Shown: piece after piece, positions 1 through 10,087 of the stretch
How the letters are laid out: the number at the start of each line of letters is the position of its first letter
Numbering within the stretch: the stretch's first letter is position 1
NCBI GenBank assembly: GCA_018262775.1
Contig: JADFDU010000004.1
Coordinates: 1 to 64,000 of the forward strand
Reading direction: 5' to 3'
Source: Rhodocyclaceae bacterium
GTDB taxonomy: Bacteria; Pseudomonadota; Gammaproteobacteria; Burkholderiales; Rhodocyclaceae
DNA: 64,000 nucleotides
The notes under the pieces: model-generated
What the model saw: the letters and a program-made list of their open reading frames with translations, nothing else
Told to the model about the DNA's origin: nothing
The model's database searches: none
Made by a program: the position numbers and the translations under genes

Positions 1-755
1 GTGTGGGCATAGCGGGTGATCAGGTCGTTGCCATGGTCAATCTCGACCATATTGCCGTATTGCGGGTGGTGTTCGGCGGTGACGACGATGCCGGCGGCGG
101 CGGCAACGATCGGCGTACCGGTTTCGGCAACGAAGTCAATGCCTTCATGCAGGGCCTGCTCACCGGTGAAGGGGTCGATGCGCCAGCCGAAGCTGGAAGC
201 GTTCCATTGCGCCTCGACCGGCAGGGCCGTCGGCAACTGGTTCTTCTTCACCCGCTCGTCCATCAGTTCGGACTCGATCAGGCCGAGATAATCGCTCTTC
301 GATTCCAATTGCCGCGCAAGCTGGTCGAGCTGGCGCTGCAGGTCACCCGCCGTCAGCGGCTGGGTCGGCACGATGAAGGGACCGCCCTGGCCGAACTTGC
401 CGATCGTCTTCACCTCCTGCGTCTTGATGCCGGAAAGCTGGCCGAGGCGCTCGCCCAGGGTATCGAGGCGCAGCAGTTGCGCCTGCATTTGACCCAGGCG
501 CACCGCCATGGCATTCAGGTTCTCGCGCAGGAAATCCTGCGTTTTCTGGGTTTCCTGTTCGCGCACGCTCATCAGCAGGCTTTGCAGGAAAGGCAGGCGC
601 ACTTCGGCCGCGTGGCGCACCGTGACGTAGGAAAACAGTGAAGACACGGCCAGCACCGTCAGGACGAAGCCGGCGACGGCCAGTGCCAGGTGACGCGCGG
701 TAATCGTGATGGTCCTGGCAGTTGCCAGACGGTCGGAGACGAGAATAATATGCAC
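1..755 (-). CDS. M23 family metallopeptidase, membrane-anchored (3' end outside window)
   Basis: Reading from a GTG at 755 (GGAGGG seven bases upstream) gives at least 251 residues with no stop before the window edge. An N-terminal membrane segment (about residues 19-45) is followed by a heptad-rich, likely coiled-coil region (about 55-105) and a C-terminal LytM/M23 domain. Zinc-ligand motifs are visible: HEGIDF and, near the edge, the TRYAH that begins the HxH motif. M23 enzymes, or their inactive relatives, act on peptidoglycan cross-links in the periplasm. The architecture resembles envelope hydrolase activators or endopeptidases encoded beside dcw clusters. The gene diverges from dciA. 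Enzymatic activity cannot be judged because the final HxH lies outside the window. Confidence 0.88.
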   Translation of the reverse strand, partial: MHIILVSDRLATARTITITARHLALAVAGFVLTVLAVSSLFSYVTVRHAAEVRLPFLQSLLMSVREQETQKTQDFLRENLNAMAVRLGQMQAQLLRLDTLGERLGQLSGIKTQEVKTIGKFGQGGPFIVPTQPLTAGDLQRQLDQLARQLESKSDYLGLIESELMDERVKKNQLPTALPVEAQWNASSFGWRIDPFTGEQALHEGIDFVAETGTPIVAAAAGIVVTAEHHPQYGNMVEIDHGNDLITRYAH

Positions 756-781
756 GCCGTCCCTCCAAAAAAAAACTTCAA

Positions 782-1219
782 ATGGCAGCGCGCTCTCTGG
801 ACGCTTACCTGAACTCCGCCGACGGTTTGGCGCGCTTGTCTGCGCATGCCGGGCGACTCGTCAAATTGCAGCGCGTTTTCGAAGAAATAGCGCCTTCGCA
901 TCTGGCCGCGTCAAGCCACGTGGCCAATTTCAAGTTGGGGAAGGTTGTTATCCACGCCGATTCCGGCGCGGTCGCCGCAAAGCTGAGACAGATGTTACCG
1001 AGCCTTGTTGACGAGTTCTCTTTGAAGGGTGCAGAGGTTACCGAAATACGGGTAATAGTGCAACCAAGCTATGCTGCGACGCAGCATAAGAGCCGTGGCA
1101 AATCTTCGGCCTCGGTCGGCGTAACCGCAAAGGTCGATCTGCAACGTCTGGCAGACGAATTACCGGGGGATTCACCACTGAAGGAAGCGCTGGAGCGGCT
1201 GGTGAAACACAGCCGCTGA
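782..1219 (+). CDS. dciA: DciA-family (DUF721) replicative helicase loader
   Basis: A 145-residue basic protein with the DUF721 domain over roughly residues 8-100, followed by a short low-complexity linker and a helical C-terminal tail. DciA proteins bind the replicative helicase DnaB and promote its loading in bacteria lacking DnaC or DnaI. The N-terminal part (ARSLDAYLNS onward) and the hydrophobic core around FKLGKVVIHAD fit the family. The start is the ATG at 782, 26 bases from the divergent peptidase start. It is the only plus-strand gene in the first 22 kb. Family assignment is from recognition of the domain; function is inferred from the family. Confidence 0.8.
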   Translation: MAARSLDAYLNSADGLARLSAHAGRLVKLQRVFEEIAPSHLAASSHVANFKLGKVVIHADSGAVAAKLRQMLPSLVDEFSLKGAEVTEIRVIVQPSYAATQHKSRGKSSASVGVTAKVDLQRLADELPGDSPLKEALERLVKHSR

Positions 1220-1226
1220 ACGACGC

Positions 1227-1409
1227 CTACAGCACGATCACGCGTTCGAGGAACATCAAGGACAGGACGACCAGGGCGAAAATCACGGCGTATCGGGTTA
1301 CCTGCCAGGAGATGCGCAGATAGCGCCGGTCGCGGGTCAGGAGGAAGGCAACGATGCCGGCGCCGATGGTGATCGCCACCAGGACGCCGGCAATGCGCAG
1401 GAGCAACAT
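1227..1409 (-). CDS. Small two-helix inner-membrane protein
   Basis: A 60-residue protein made of two predicted membrane helices (about residues 5-24 and 39-58) separated by a short positively charged loop containing TRDRR. It follows lpxC by five bases on the same strand and is probably cotranscribed with the tail of the dcw cluster. Small proteins of this kind at this place are common in betaproteobacteria, but I know of no assigned function. Convergent with dciA; only seven bases separate the two stops. Confidence 0.6.
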   Translation of the reverse strand: MLLLRIAGVLVAITIGAGIVAFLLTRDRRYLRISWQVTRYAVIFALVVLSLMFLERVIVL

Positions 1410-1414
1410 GCCAG

Positions 1415-2329
1415 CTACGCCGGCTGGGCGAAGAGGCGTGCGACCGAGGCGGGGGCTTCCTCGATGCGTTCGAAACTCACCATTTCCCAGGCCGTCTTGT
1501 CGGCCATCAGCGCACGCAGGAGTTTGTTGTTGAGGGCATGGCCGGACTTGTGGGCGGAAAAGGCACCCAGCAGGGGATGGCCGAGCAGATAGAGATCGCC
1601 CACGGCATCCAGTACCTTGTGCTTGACGAACTCGTCGCCGTAGCGCAAACCATCGGCGTTGAGCACTCTGTACTCGTCCATGACGATGGCGTTTTCCATG
1701 CTGCCCCCCATTGCCAGCCCTTGCGAACGCATGGCCTCGACGTCCTGCATGAAACCGAAGGTGCGGGCGCGGGCCACTTCCCGTACATAGGAATGCTCGG
1801 CGAAGTCGACCGTGACGCTCGGATTGGACTTGTCGAAAACGGGATGGCTGAAGACAATGGAAAAGGTCAGGCGAAAGCCGTCATAGGGCCTGAGTTCGGC
1901 CCACTTGTCACCTTCTTCGACGCGCACCGGCTTCATCACGCGAATGAATTTCTTGGCGGCTTTCTGCTCTTCGATGCCGGCCGACTGGATGAGGAAGACA
2001 AAGGGCGCCGCGCTACCGTCCATGATGGGGATTTCGGCGGCATCCACATCCACCCAGGCATTGTCGATGCCCAGGCCGGAGAGGGCGGACATGAGGTGCT
2101 CCACCGTGGCAATCTTGGCGCCGTCCTTTTCTAGGCAGGAGGCGAGGCGGGTATCGCCGACGGCAAACGGATCGGCGCGCAGTTCCACCGGCGGCTCGAG
2201 GTCGACGCGGCGGAAGACGATGCCGGTGTCGGGCGCCGCCGGGCGCAAGGTCATGGTGACCTTGACCCCGGAATGGAGCCCGACGCCGGTGGCGCGGATC
2301 AGTGATTTCAGCGTGCGCTGCTGTAGCAT
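1415..2329 (-). CDS. lpxC: UDP-3-O-acyl-N-acetylglucosamine deacetylase
   Basis: LpxC removes the acetyl group from UDP-3-O-acyl-GlcNAc, the committed step of lipid A synthesis in the cytoplasm. The 304-residue length is typical. The N-terminal zinc motif TVEHLMSAL supplies the catalytic Glu77 and zinc ligand His78. The second half carries [15 protein letters not shown] and the SAHKSGH segment, which supply the remaining zinc ligands and the catalytic histidine. It is the last conserved dcw member here, 117 bases after ftsZ, so it may be read through from the ftsQAZ genes or have its own promoter in that gap. Confidence 0.97.
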   Translation of the reverse strand: MLQQRTLKSLIRATGVGLHSGVKVTMTLRPAAPDTGIVFRRVDLEPPVELRADPFAVGDTRLASCLEKDGAKIATVEHLMSALSGLGIDNAWVDVDAAEIPIMDGSAAPFVFLIQSAGIEEQKAAKKFIRVMKPVRVEEGDKWAELRPYDGFRLTFSIVFSHPVFDKSNPSVTVDFAEHSYVREVARARTFGFMQDVEAMRSQGLAMGGSMENAIVMDEYRVLNADGLRYGDEFVKHKVLDAVGDLYLLGHPLLGAFSAHKSGHALNNKLLRALMADKTAWEMVSFERIEEAPASVARLFAQPA

Positions 2330-2446
2330 GGCCTTAAGCCTTGGGGTGACGCCTGCTCTATGACAAAGAAGCGAATTTTATCATAGCGCTCCGGCCAACC
2401 CCGGCTGGCGCGCCCCTCTGAACGCTCTACACCGATCCGCATCACA

Positions 2447-3604
2447 TCAGTCCGCCTGCTTGCGCAGGAAGGCGGGGATATCCAGCTTGTCCACTCCGCT
2501 GGCGGTCATCGCTTCCACGGTGGCATGGCGGCGACCGCTGCGGATCACCGCTGGCACCTCCAGTTCGCCGTAATTGATGGTCTCGATGATCGCCGCATTG
2601 TCCGTGCCGGTCTTCTGCGACACCATCTCGATGCGCGGCCTGAACTGCTGTTTCTGCTCCGCCGCACCGAGGCCGGTGGCGACGACCGTGACGCGCAGGT
2701 TGTCCTCCATGGCATCGTCGAACACCGTGCCGAAGATGATGTGCGCGTCCTCGGCGGCATAAGCGCGGATGGTATTCATCACTTCACGTACCTCCTTCAT
2801 GCCGAGTGCGCAGTTGGCGGAGATGTTCACCAGCACGCCGCGCGCGCCGGATAGCTCGATGCCCTCGAGCAGCGGACTGGCCACTGCCTGCTCGGCGGCA
2901 AGCCGCGCCCGGTCCATGCCGGAGGCCACGGCGGAGCCCATCATGGCCTTGCCCATCTCGCCCATCACCGTGCGCACGTCTTCGAAGTCGACGTTCACCA
3001 GACCGGGCACGTTGATGATCTCAGCAATGCCGCCGACGGCATTGCGCAGCACGTTGTCCGCCGTCTGGAAGGCCGCAATCATGCTGATGTCCTCACCCAG
3101 CACATCGGTCAGGCGCTCGTTGAGGATGACGATGAGGGAATCCACGTGGCGCGACAGTTCGACCAGACCCTGCTCGGCCACCTGCATGCGCTTGCTGTTC
3201 TCGAACTCGAAGGGTTTGGTCACCACCGCGACGGTGAGGATGCCCAGTTCGCGCGCCACCTCGGCGATGATCGGCGCGGCGCCGGTGCCGGTGCCGCCGC
3301 CCATGCCGGCCGTGATGAAGGCCATGTGGGCGCCGCGCAGGGAATCGGCGATGCGCTCGCGCTCCAGGTCGGCCAGGGCGCGCGCCTTCTCCGGCTTGCC
3401 GCCGGCGCCCAGCCCTGGGCCGAACTGCAGCTTGTGGTTCGTCAGGCTGCGATTGAGCGACTGGACATCCGTGTTGGCAATGATGAATTCGACGCCCTGC
3501 ACGCCTTCCCGGATCATGTGGTCGACCGCATTGCCGCCGGCACCGCCGACGCCCACTACCTTGATGACCGTACCGTTCGGTTCCTTGTCTACGATTTCAA
3601 ACAT
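2447..3604 (-). CDS. ftsZ: Cell division protein FtsZ
   Basis: Tubulin-like GTPase that forms the division ring. At 385 residues it has typical length. The tubulin signature GGGTGTGAAP lies near residue 105, and the synergy-loop region FEDVRTVMGEMGKAMMG follows near residue 205. A low-complexity linker leads to the conserved C-terminal peptide LDIPAFLRK, the docking site for FtsA and ZipA-type anchors. The start ATG at 3604 has a strong AAGGAGG ribosome site, consistent with the high expression FtsZ needs. It follows ftsA after 41 bases. Confidence 0.98.
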   Translation of the reverse strand: MFEIVDKEPNGTVIKVVGVGGAGGNAVDHMIREGVQGVEFIIANTDVQSLNRSLTNHKLQFGPGLGAGGKPEKARALADLERERIADSLRGAHMAFITAGMGGGTGTGAAPIIAEVARELGILTVAVVTKPFEFENSKRMQVAEQGLVELSRHVDSLIVILNERLTDVLGEDISMIAAFQTADNVLRNAVGGIAEIINVPGLVNVDFEDVRTVMGEMGKAMMGSAVASGMDRARLAAEQAVASPLLEGIELSGARGVLVNISANCALGMKEVREVMNTIRAYAAEDAHIIFGTVFDDAMEDNLRVTVVATGLGAAEQKQQFRPRIEMVSQKTGTDNAAIIETINYGELEVPAVIRSGRRHATVEAMTASGVDKLDIPAFLRKQAD

Positions 3605-3645
3605 ATTCGCCTCCTTGTATAAACAACTGCACTACGAAAACAACC

Positions 3646-4878
3646 CTAGAAATTCTTCTCGAACCACGACTTCATGTTGCTCAGCACCTGCTTGAACGTG
3701 CGCGTGCGGTGGGCCTGGATGCCGCGCTTTTTCTGCGCCAACCCCTCCAGCAACAGTCCCATCGCCGTGGCGTAGCGCGGGTGCTGCACCACTTCGGCCA
3801 GGCTGCCGGAATACTTCGGCATGCCCAGCCGCACCGGCATGTGGAAAATCTCCTCGGCCAGTTCGACCATGCCGCGCATGACGGCGCTGCCGCCGGACAG
3901 CACAATCCCCGAGGAGAGCAGTTCCTGGTAACCGCTGCGCTTCAGCTCGGACTGGATCAGCTCGAAGAGCTCGGTCACCCGCGGCTCGATGACGTCTGCC
4001 AGCGCCAGCCGCGACAGGCCTCGCGGCCCACGCTCGCCGATGCCGGGCACTTCGAACATCTCGTTCGGATCGGCCAGTTGCTGCAGGGCGACACCGTAGC
4101 GGATCTTGATTTCTTCCGCCTCCGGCGTCGGCGTGCGCAGCGCGTGGGCGATGTCGTTGGTGATCTGGTCACCGGCGACCGGGATCACTGCCGTGTGGCG
4201 AATGGCGCCCTGGGTGAACACGGCGATGTCGGTGGTGCCACCGCCGATGTCGACCAGGCAGACGCCGAGTTCCTTCTCGTCCTCGGTCAGCACGGCAAAG
4301 CTCGAAGCAAGCGGCTGCAGCACCAGGTCGATCACTTCCAGCCCGCAGCGGCGCACGCACTTGACGATGTTCTGCGCCGCCGATACGGCGCCGGTAACGA
4401 TGTGCGTGCGCACCTCGAGGCGCACGCCGCTCATGCCGATCGGCTCGCGCACGCCGTCCTGGCCGTCGACGATGAACTCCTGCGTGAGGATGTGCAGGAT
4501 CTGCTGGTCGGAGGGGATCGGCATGGCGCGCGCTGTTTCGATGACGCGATCGACGTCCATCGACGTCACTTCCTTGTCCTTGATCGCCACCATGCCGTTC
4601 GAGTTGAAGCTCCTGATGTGGCTGCCGGCGATGCCGGTGTAGACCTCCTTCACCTTGCAGTCGGCCATCAGCTCGGCTTCCTGGATGACGCGGGAGATGG
4701 CATTCACCGTAGCCTCGATGTTGACCACCACGCCCTTCTTCAGGCCGCGCGATTCCTGGTGGCTGCCCATGCCGAGAATATTCAGCTGCCCCTCGGGCGT
4801 GAGTTCGGCGACGACGGCGACGATCTTCGAGGTGCCGATGTCGAGGCCAACGATGAGATTTTTGCTTTCCTTGCTCAT
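3646..4878 (-). CDS. ftsA: Cell division protein FtsA
   Basis: Actin-fold ATPase that tethers FtsZ filaments to the inner membrane. The phosphate-1 motif GLDIGTSKIVAVV is at residues 11-23, the SHS2 (1C) domain follows, and the phosphate-2 motif VDIGGGTTDIAVF is near residue 210. The extreme C-terminus MKSWFEKNF is the amphipathic membrane-targeting helix. The 410-residue length is typical. The start overlaps the ftsQ stop by four bases (ATGA), implying translational coupling in ftsQAZ. Confidence 0.97.
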   Translation of the reverse strand: MSKESKNLIVGLDIGTSKIVAVVAELTPEGQLNILGMGSHQESRGLKKGVVVNIEATVNAISRVIQEAELMADCKVKEVYTGIAGSHIRSFNSNGMVAIKDKEVTSMDVDRVIETARAMPIPSDQQILHILTQEFIVDGQDGVREPIGMSGVRLEVRTHIVTGAVSAAQNIVKCVRRCGLEVIDLVLQPLASSFAVLTEDEKELGVCLVDIGGGTTDIAVFTQGAIRHTAVIPVAGDQITNDIAHALRTPTPEAEEIKIRYGVALQQLADPNEMFEVPGIGERGPRGLSRLALADVIEPRVTELFELIQSELKRSGYQELLSSGIVLSGGSAVMRGMVELAEEIFHMPVRLGMPKYSGSLAEVVQHPRYATAMGLLLEGLAQKKRGIQAHRTRTFKQVLSNMKSWFEKNF

Positions 4879-5654
4879 TTCTTTCCTTCTCCTGCCCGTG
4901 CCACCCGCATGGCAAAGCCGTTCGGGTAGCGCAAATCGATGACGTCGGCACGCACCTTCAACCGCTCCGCTGCCTGGCGATAGGCCGCCGTAAATCGCTG
5001 CAATCGTTCACTCACCCGCGACTTGGCCTGGTCCCGCCCCAGATCCAGGAGCACGCCGTCATCCAGCCGCAACTGCCAGGCCTCGCGCGGGCTCAGGGCC
5101 AGGCTTTGCGGCTGCCGGCCGATCGGCGCGAGCAGTGGCTGCAATTCCTGGTAGCGGGCGAGGATCAGGGGCGCCATGCCTTCCGGGCCGACGAACAGCG
5201 GCAGCTCCGCACTGCTGGCAGCGGCAAACACTTCACCCTGGCGATTGACCAGCCGCGCCTCGGCGCCCTCCGCGTGCTTCCAGCGCGCGGCAGCGACATG
5301 CTCCTCGATATCCAGTTCGAGGCCGTCGGGCCAGCGTCGCCGCACCTCCGCCTTACGCACCCAGGGCAGTTTCTCGAAAGCCGACTGCACCGCCTCCAGG
5401 TTCACGGTGAAGAAGTTGCCCGCCACGGCGGTGCGCGCGGCGTACTCCACCTGCGTCGGCGTCACTTCCTGCAGTGGTCCGGCGACCGTCACCGCGCGCA
5501 ACGGAAAGAAGGGCAGGCGCGCCACCGCCAGCGTGGCGGCATAGCCCAGCCCCAGCGCGGCGGCGAAATACAGCAGATCGGCGATCAGGTTCATCAGTTG
5601 CGGCCTGTCCCAGAATCCGGCGTTGTCATTCGATTTTCTCTTTGCCTTAGCCAA
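4875..5654 (-). CDS. ftsQ: Cell division protein FtsQ
   Basis: Bitopic divisome protein of 259 residues that links early and late division proteins through the FtsQLB complex. A cytoplasmic basic N-terminus is followed by one membrane helix (about 27-45). The periplasmic POTRA domain then begins at [17 protein letters not shown], and the FtsQ beta-domain continues to the end. The start overlaps the ddl stop by eight bases and the end overlaps ftsA by four. Sequence conservation of FtsQ is low, so the call rests on domain pattern plus perfect dcw synteny. Confidence 0.93.
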   Translation of the reverse strand: MAKAKRKSNDNAGFWDRPQLMNLIADLLYFAAALGLGYAATLAVARLPFFPLRAVTVAGPLQEVTPTQVEYAARTAVAGNFFTVNLEAVQSAFEKLPWVRKAEVRRRWPDGLELDIEEHVAAARWKHAEGAEARLVNRQGEVFAAASSAELPLFVGPEGMAPLILARYQELQPLLAPIGRQPQSLALSPREAWQLRLDDGVLLDLGRDQAKSRVSERLQRFTAAYRQAAERLKVRADVIDLRYPNGFAMRVARAGEGKK

Positions 5655-6561
5655 GCGTCGCCCGCTCCAGAATCTTCAGGCACAAGTCCTCGAAGCCGAT
5701 GCCCACGGCGCGCGCCGCCATCGGCACCAGCGAATGTCCGGTCATGCCCGGCGAGGTGTTCATTTCCAGCAGCCAGGGTTTGCCCGTCGCGTCGAGGATC
5801 AAATCGGCGCGGCCCCAGCCGCGGCAGTCGAGCAGTTGCGCCGCTTCCATCACCAGTGCCTGGAGGGTCTCCTCGGCCGACTCGGACAGACCGCTGGGGC
5901 AAAAATACTGTGTTGCATCGCTGAAATACTTGTTCTGCCAATCGTAGTTGCCGCCCGGCGCGACGATGCGCACCAGCGGCAGCGCCTGCTCACCGACAAA
6001 AGCCGCAGTCAGTTCCTCGCCCTCGACAAACTGCTCGGCGAGCACCAGTGGGTCGTGCTGCACAGCCGCCTCATAGGCTGCACGCAGGTCTGCGACGCGC
6101 GTCACCTTGGCGATGCCAACGCTGGAGCCTTCGCGCGCCGGCTTGACGAAAATGGGCAGGCCGAGTTCCGTCGCCACCGCATCCCAGTCGCTGTCCGCCT
6201 TGAGGATGTGCCAGGCCGGCGTCGGTAACTGGCAGGCGTGCCACACCAGCTTGGTACGCCATTTGTCCATGCACAGCGCCGACGACATGACGCCGCTGCC
6301 GGTGTAAGGAATCCCCAGCAGCTCGAGCGCGCCCTGCACCGTGCCGTCCTCGCCGCCGCGGCCATGCAGGGCGATGAAGGCGCGGCGGTAGTTGTCCTGC
6401 TGCAGCGACCAAACGGATCGCTCGGCAGGATCGAAGGCATACGCGTCCACCCCGCGCGTCCTGAGCGCGGCCAACACTGCGTTGCCCGACAGCAGCGAGA
6501 TCTCCCGCTCCGCGGAGGACCCGCCCATCAGCACCGCCACTTTTCCGAATTCCGCTGTCAC
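5647..6561 (-). CDS. ddl: D-alanine--D-alanine ligase
   Basis: ATP-grasp enzyme joining two D-alanines for the peptidoglycan stem peptide. The 304-residue length matches the short DdlB form found inside dcw clusters. Visible signatures are [14 protein letters not shown] near the N-terminus, [12 protein letters not shown] (residues about 70-81) and the C-terminal metal/substrate region [17 protein letters not shown]. It overlaps murB by four bases and ftsQ by eight, so it sits inside a translationally coupled chain. Confidence 0.97.
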   Translation of the reverse strand: MTAEFGKVAVLMGGSSAEREISLLSGNAVLAALRTRGVDAYAFDPAERSVWSLQQDNYRRAFIALHGRGGEDGTVQGALELLGIPYTGSGVMSSALCMDKWRTKLVWHACQLPTPAWHILKADSDWDAVATELGLPIFVKPAREGSSVGIAKVTRVADLRAAYEAAVQHDPLVLAEQFVEGEELTAAFVGEQALPLVRIVAPGGNYDWQNKYFSDATQYFCPSGLSESAEETLQALVMEAAQLLDCRGWGRADLILDATGKPWLLEMNTSPGMTGHSLVPMAARAVGIGFEDLCLKILERATLG

Positions 6562-7472
6562 GCCTTTTCTCCGACGATTCTGACTTCCCGCACCAGTTCG
6601 ACAGCGAACTGCTCACGCACCTTTGCCTGCACCTGCTCGATCAGCGTTTCAATATCTGCGGCCGTGGCCTGCCGCTGCGGGTTCACGATGAAGTTGGCGT
6701 GCTGTTCCGACACCCGCGCGCCACCGAGCTGCAATCCCTTCAGGCCTGCCGCCTCGATCAGCCGCGCCGCGTAGTCGCCCGGCGGATTGCGGAACACCGA
6801 GCCGGCATTGGGCAGTTGCAGCGGCTGACTGACGATGCGCTTCTCCAGCAGTTCGCGGATGCGTTCGTGTGCGGCTTCGCCCTCGCCTGCCGGCAGGCGA
6901 AACCAGGCGGCGGCAAACATCTCGTCGCTCTCCCCGCGCAGGCCGACATGGCGGTAGCCGATCTCGAAGTCGGCGGCCGTGCGCTCGTGCAGCCTACCGC
7001 GCCGGTCGAGCATCAGCACGCGCTCGACGATGCCCCAGGTTTCGCCGCCATGGCAGCCGGCATTCATCGCCAGCGCGCCGCCCACCGTGCCGGGAATGCC
7101 GGCGAGAAATTCCGCCCCGGCGAGGCCGTGGCTGGCGGCGAAGCGCGCCACCTTGGGACTGGTCACCCCAGCCTCGGCGTAGACCAGGCCGTCGGCAAAA
7201 GTCAGCCGCCACAGTACGGCGTGCAGGAACACCACGGTGCCGCCGAAACCGCCGTCGCGCACCAGCAGGTTGCTGCCGAGGCCGACGAAGAGCAGCGGCT
7301 CGTCGATGCGCGTGGCGCGCAGGAAGGCGGCGAGATCGTCCAGGTCGGCGGGGCTGTAGGCGCGCGCCGCCGCACCGCCGGCGCGCCAGCTGACATGGCG
7401 CGCCATCGGCACGTCGAACCGCAGTTCGCCGCGCAAGGAACTCTCCAGTCGCTTTATCTCGGACATATCCAT
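6558..7472 (-). CDS. murB: UDP-N-acetylenolpyruvoylglucosamine reductase
   Basis: FAD enzyme reducing enolpyruvyl-UDP-GlcNAc to UDP-MurNAc. At 304 residues it is shorter than the E. coli protein (342), as in the compact form of the family. FAD-binding motifs include [12 protein letters not shown] (about 84-95) and [16 protein letters not shown] (about 133-148). The catalytic serine lies in GSVFRNP, and the C-terminus contains HANFIVN. Start choice: ATG at 7472, with a second possible ATG two codons in. A dispersed palindromic repeat lies directly upstream, between murC and murB, so the otherwise continuous coupling of the cluster is broken here. Confidence 0.96.
   Translation of the reverse strand: MDMSEIKRLESSLRGELRFDVPMARHVSWRAGGAAARAYSPADLDDLAAFLRATRIDEPLLFVGLGSNLLVRDGGFGGTVVFLHAVLWRLTFADGLVYAEAGVTSPKVARFAASHGLAGAEFLAGIPGTVGGALAMNAGCHGGETWGIVERVLMLDRRGRLHERTAADFEIGYRHVGLRGESDEMFAAAWFRLPAGEGEAAHERIRELLEKRIVSQPLQLPNAGSVFRNPPGDYAARLIEAAGLKGLQLGGARVSEQHANFIVNPQRQATAADIETLIEQVQAKVREQFAVELVREVRIVGEKA
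7197..7221 (+). repeat. Bipartite motif copy (inside murB)
   Basis: AAAAGTCAG, ten bases, then ACGGCG: a perfect match to the two conserved blocks of the window-wide motif. It lies antisense inside murB, where it encodes the residues AVLWRLTF. Confidence 0.7.
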
Positions 7473-7505
7473 GTTTCAGAACCGCCAACGCAGCCCTCTT
7501 GCAGG

Positions 7506-7627
7506 AAACCGCTTTCAACGCGAAGAACGCAAAGACGCAAAGGACGCAAAGAAATGCCATGCATTGGTTTTCCTTTGCGCTCTTTGCGCTCTTTGCGTCT
7601 TTGCGCCCTCTGCGTTGAAAGCGGTTT
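7506..7627. repeat. Palindromic CGCAAAG-type dispersed repeat, copy 1
   Basis: A 122 bp element bounded by perfect 16-base inverted arms (AAACCGCTTTCAACGC at 7506-7521 and its complement at 7612-7627). The left half holds tandem GACGCAAAG units and the right half holds their complements, so the RNA can fold into one long hairpin. It fills the murC-murB gap, and its end supplies the TAA stop codon of murC. A related copy lies between murD and mraY. Confidence 0.85.
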
Positions 7628-9017
7628 AGCCATGTCTCTCCACCAACTTCCCCGGCACGCCGCCGATCGATCCCGCGCCCATGCTCAGCACCACATCGCC
7701 GTCGCGCACGACGTTGAGAATCTGCTGCGGCATCGCGGCGATGTCCTCGACGAAAATCGGCTCCAGTGTGCCGGTGACGCGGATCGCCCGCACCAAGGCA
7801 CGGCCGTCGGCCGCCACGATGGGCGCCTCGCCGGCCGGGTACACCTCGGCCAGTAGCAGCACGTCGACCGTCGTCAGCACCTTGACGAAATCTTCAAAGC
7901 AGTCGCGCGTACGCGTGTAGCGGTGCGGCTGGAAGGCCAGCACCAGGCGCCGCCCGGGAAAGGCGCCGCGCGCGGCCGCCAGCGTCGCCGCCATTTCCGC
8001 TGGATGATGGCCGTAGTCGTCGATGAGGGTGAAGCCGCCGCCGTCCGCAAGGGGAATCTCGCCATAGCGCTGAAAGCGCCGCCCCACGCCCTTGAAGTCC
8101 GCCAGGGCCTTGACGATGGCGTCGTCCGCCACGCCCACCTCATCGGCAACGGCGATCGCTGCCAGGGCGTTCAGCACGTTGTGCACCCCCGGCAGGTTGA
8201 GCACAATGTCGAGCCGCGGCTCAGCGCCCGGCCGTAGCACGGCGAATTTCATCTGTGCGTTTTCGTGGCGGATATCCACCGCCCGCACGTGCGCCGATTC
8301 CGCCAGACCGTAGCGGATGATCGGCTTGGTGATGGCGGGCATGATCTCGCGCACGTTGGCATCGTCCTCGCAAAGGACCGCCGCGCCGTAGAACGGCAGG
8401 TGTTGCAGGAAATCGACGAAGGCCTGCTTGAGCCGGGCGAAATCGTGGCCGTAGGTTTCCATGTGGTCGGCGTCGATGTTGGTCACCACCGCCACCACCG
8501 GCTGCAGGTGCAGGAAGGAAGCGTCGGACTCGTCGGCCTCGGCGACGAGGAACTCGCCGGAGCCGAGGCCGGCATGGGCATCGGCGCTGTTCAGGCGGCC
8601 GCCGATGACGAAGGTCGGATCGAAGCCGCCCTCGGCGAGGATGCTCGCCACCAGGCTGGTGGTGGTGGTCTTGCCGTGCGTGCCGGCCACGGCGATGCCC
8701 TGCTTCAGGCGCATCAGCTCGGCCAGCATCAGCGCCCGCGGCACGACGGGAATCTGTCGCGCGCGCGCCTCGGCCACTTCGGGGTTGTCTTCCTTCACCG
8801 CGGTGGACACCACCACCGCGTCGGCGCCGGCGACGTTACCAGCGCTGTGGCCGATGCCAACGCACGCGCCAAAGCCGGCCAGGCGCCGCGTCGCGGCGTT
8901 CTCGGCGAGATCGGAGCCGCTCACCTCGTAGCCAAGGTTGAGCATCACCTCGGCGATGCCGCTCATGCCGGAGCCACCGATGCCAACAAAGTGGATATGC
9001 CTGACTTTATGTTTCAT
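7626..9017 (-). CDS. murC: UDP-N-acetylmuramate--L-alanine ligase
   Basis: First ATP-dependent amino-acid ligase of the Mur pathway, adding L-Ala to UDP-MurNAc in the cytoplasm. The 463 residues show [11 protein letters not shown] at the N-terminus (UDP-binding), the ATP loop [11 protein letters not shown] (about 114-124) and DDYGHHPAE in the C-terminal half. The start was set at the ATG at 9017, which overlaps the murG stop (ATGA) and has GGAGG seven bases upstream; an in-frame extension to 9035 is unlikely. The TAA stop is contributed by the adjacent palindromic repeat. Confidence 0.97.
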   Translation of the reverse strand: MKHKVRHIHFVGIGGSGMSGIAEVMLNLGYEVSGSDLAENAATRRLAGFGACVGIGHSAGNVAGADAVVVSTAVKEDNPEVAEARARQIPVVPRALMLAELMRLKQGIAVAGTHGKTTTTSLVASILAEGGFDPTFVIGGRLNSADAHAGLGSGEFLVAEADESDASFLHLQPVVAVVTNIDADHMETYGHDFARLKQAFVDFLQHLPFYGAAVLCEDDANVREIMPAITKPIIRYGLAESAHVRAVDIRHENAQMKFAVLRPGAEPRLDIVLNLPGVHNVLNALAAIAVADEVGVADDAIVKALADFKGVGRRFQRYGEIPLADGGGFTLIDDYGHHPAEMAATLAAARGAFPGRRLVLAFQPHRYTRTRDCFEDFVKVLTTVDVLLLAEVYPAGEAPIVAADGRALVRAIRVTGTLEPIFVEDIAAMPQQILNVVRDGDVVLSMGAGSIGGVPGKLVERHG

Positions 9018-10087
9018 CGGGCAACCTCCATGCACACTTGCGCCACCGCACGTGTCGCGTCGGGTTTCGCCAGAGTGCGGGCCTTCACCGCCATGGCCGC
9101 GAGTTTCTCGCGGGACAGATCTCTCAGAAGCCCGGCCAGTTTTTCTGGCGTAAGTTCATTTTGCGGCAGCAGGATCGCCGCACCGGCTTCCGCGAGGAAG
9201 CGCGCATTGCCCGTTTGGTGGTCGTCCACCGCGTGCGGCAAGGGCACCAGCACGCTGGCCACGCCGGCGGCGGCCAGTTCGGCAATGGTGAGCGCGCCGG
9301 CGCGGCAGATCACCAGGTCCGCCGTGGCGTAACGCGCCGCCATGTCGTCGATGAAGTCGATCAGTTCCGCCTCCAGCTCAGCCACGGCATAAGTGGCGCG
9401 CAGCGCATCGATCTGTGCCGCGCCGGACTGGTGCGTCACACACGGACGCGCGCCCGCCGCCAGCAAAGTCAGTGCCCGCGGCACGGCGTCGTTGAGTGCC
9501 TGGGCGCCGAGGCTGCCGCCCACCACCAGCACGTTCAGGCGTCCTTCGCGTGCGGCGTAGCGCGGCGCCGGCAGCGGCAACGCGGCGATTTCCGCACGCA
9601 CCGGATTGCCGGTCCACTCACCTTTTTTCATGACCTCCGGAAAACCGCAGAGGACGCGGTCGGCGACGCCGGCGAGCACGCGGTTGGCCAGTCCCGCCAC
9701 GGAATTTTGTTCATGCACCACCAGCGGCCGGCCGCTGAGGGCCGCCATCATGCCGCCGGGGAAGGTGACATAGCCACCCATGCCAAGCACGACATTCGGC
9801 TTGATGCGCGACAGCGCACGCAACGCCTGCCAGAAGGCACGCAACAGGTTCAAGGGCAGCAGCAGCATGCGCAGCAGGCCCTTGCCGCGCAGCGCGGCGA
9901 AGTGCACCCAGGCCATCTCGTAGCCGCGCTTGGGCACTAGCCGCGCCTCCATGCCCTGCGGATTGCCCATCCACACCACGCGCCAGCCTTGGGCGTGGAG
10001 GCAGTCCGCCACCGCCAGGCCCGGGAAGACATGGCCGCCGGTGCCGCCGGCCATGACGAGAATCGTGCGCGTGGCGTTGGCTGTCAT
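9014..10087 (-). CDS. murG: UDP-GlcNAc:undecaprenyl-PP-MurNAc-pentapeptide GlcNAc transferase
   Basis: GT28-family transferase making lipid II from lipid I on the inner face of the cytoplasmic membrane. The 357 residues begin with the glycine-rich motif [16 protein letters not shown]. They also contain [11 protein letters not shown] and the UDP-GlcNAc-binding segment [16 protein letters not shown] near residue 265. The start is the ATG at 10087, overlapping the ftsW stop; longer open frames upstream only reflect the absence of stops opposite ftsW. Confidence 0.97.
   Translation of the reverse strand: MTANATRTILVMAGGTGGHVFPGLAVADCLHAQGWRVVWMGNPQGMEARLVPKRGYEMAWVHFAALRGKGLLRMLLLPLNLLRAFWQALRALSRIKPNVVLGMGGYVTFPGGMMAALSGRPLVVHEQNSVAGLANRVLAGVADRVLCGFPEVMKKGEWTGNPVRAEIAALPLPAPRYAAREGRLNVLVVGGSLGAQALNDAVPRALTLLAAGARPCVTHQSGAAQIDALRATYAVAELEAELIDFIDDMAARYATADLVICRAGALTIAELAAAGVASVLVPLPHAVDDHQTGNARFLAEAGAAILLPQNELTPEKLAGLLRDLSREKLAAMAVKARTLAKPDATRAVAQVCMEVAR
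9465..9488 (+). repeat. Bipartite motif copy (inside murG)
   Basis: AAAGTCAG, ten bases, then ACGGCG, antisense inside murG, where it encodes AVPRALTL. Both blocks are perfect. Confidence 0.7.
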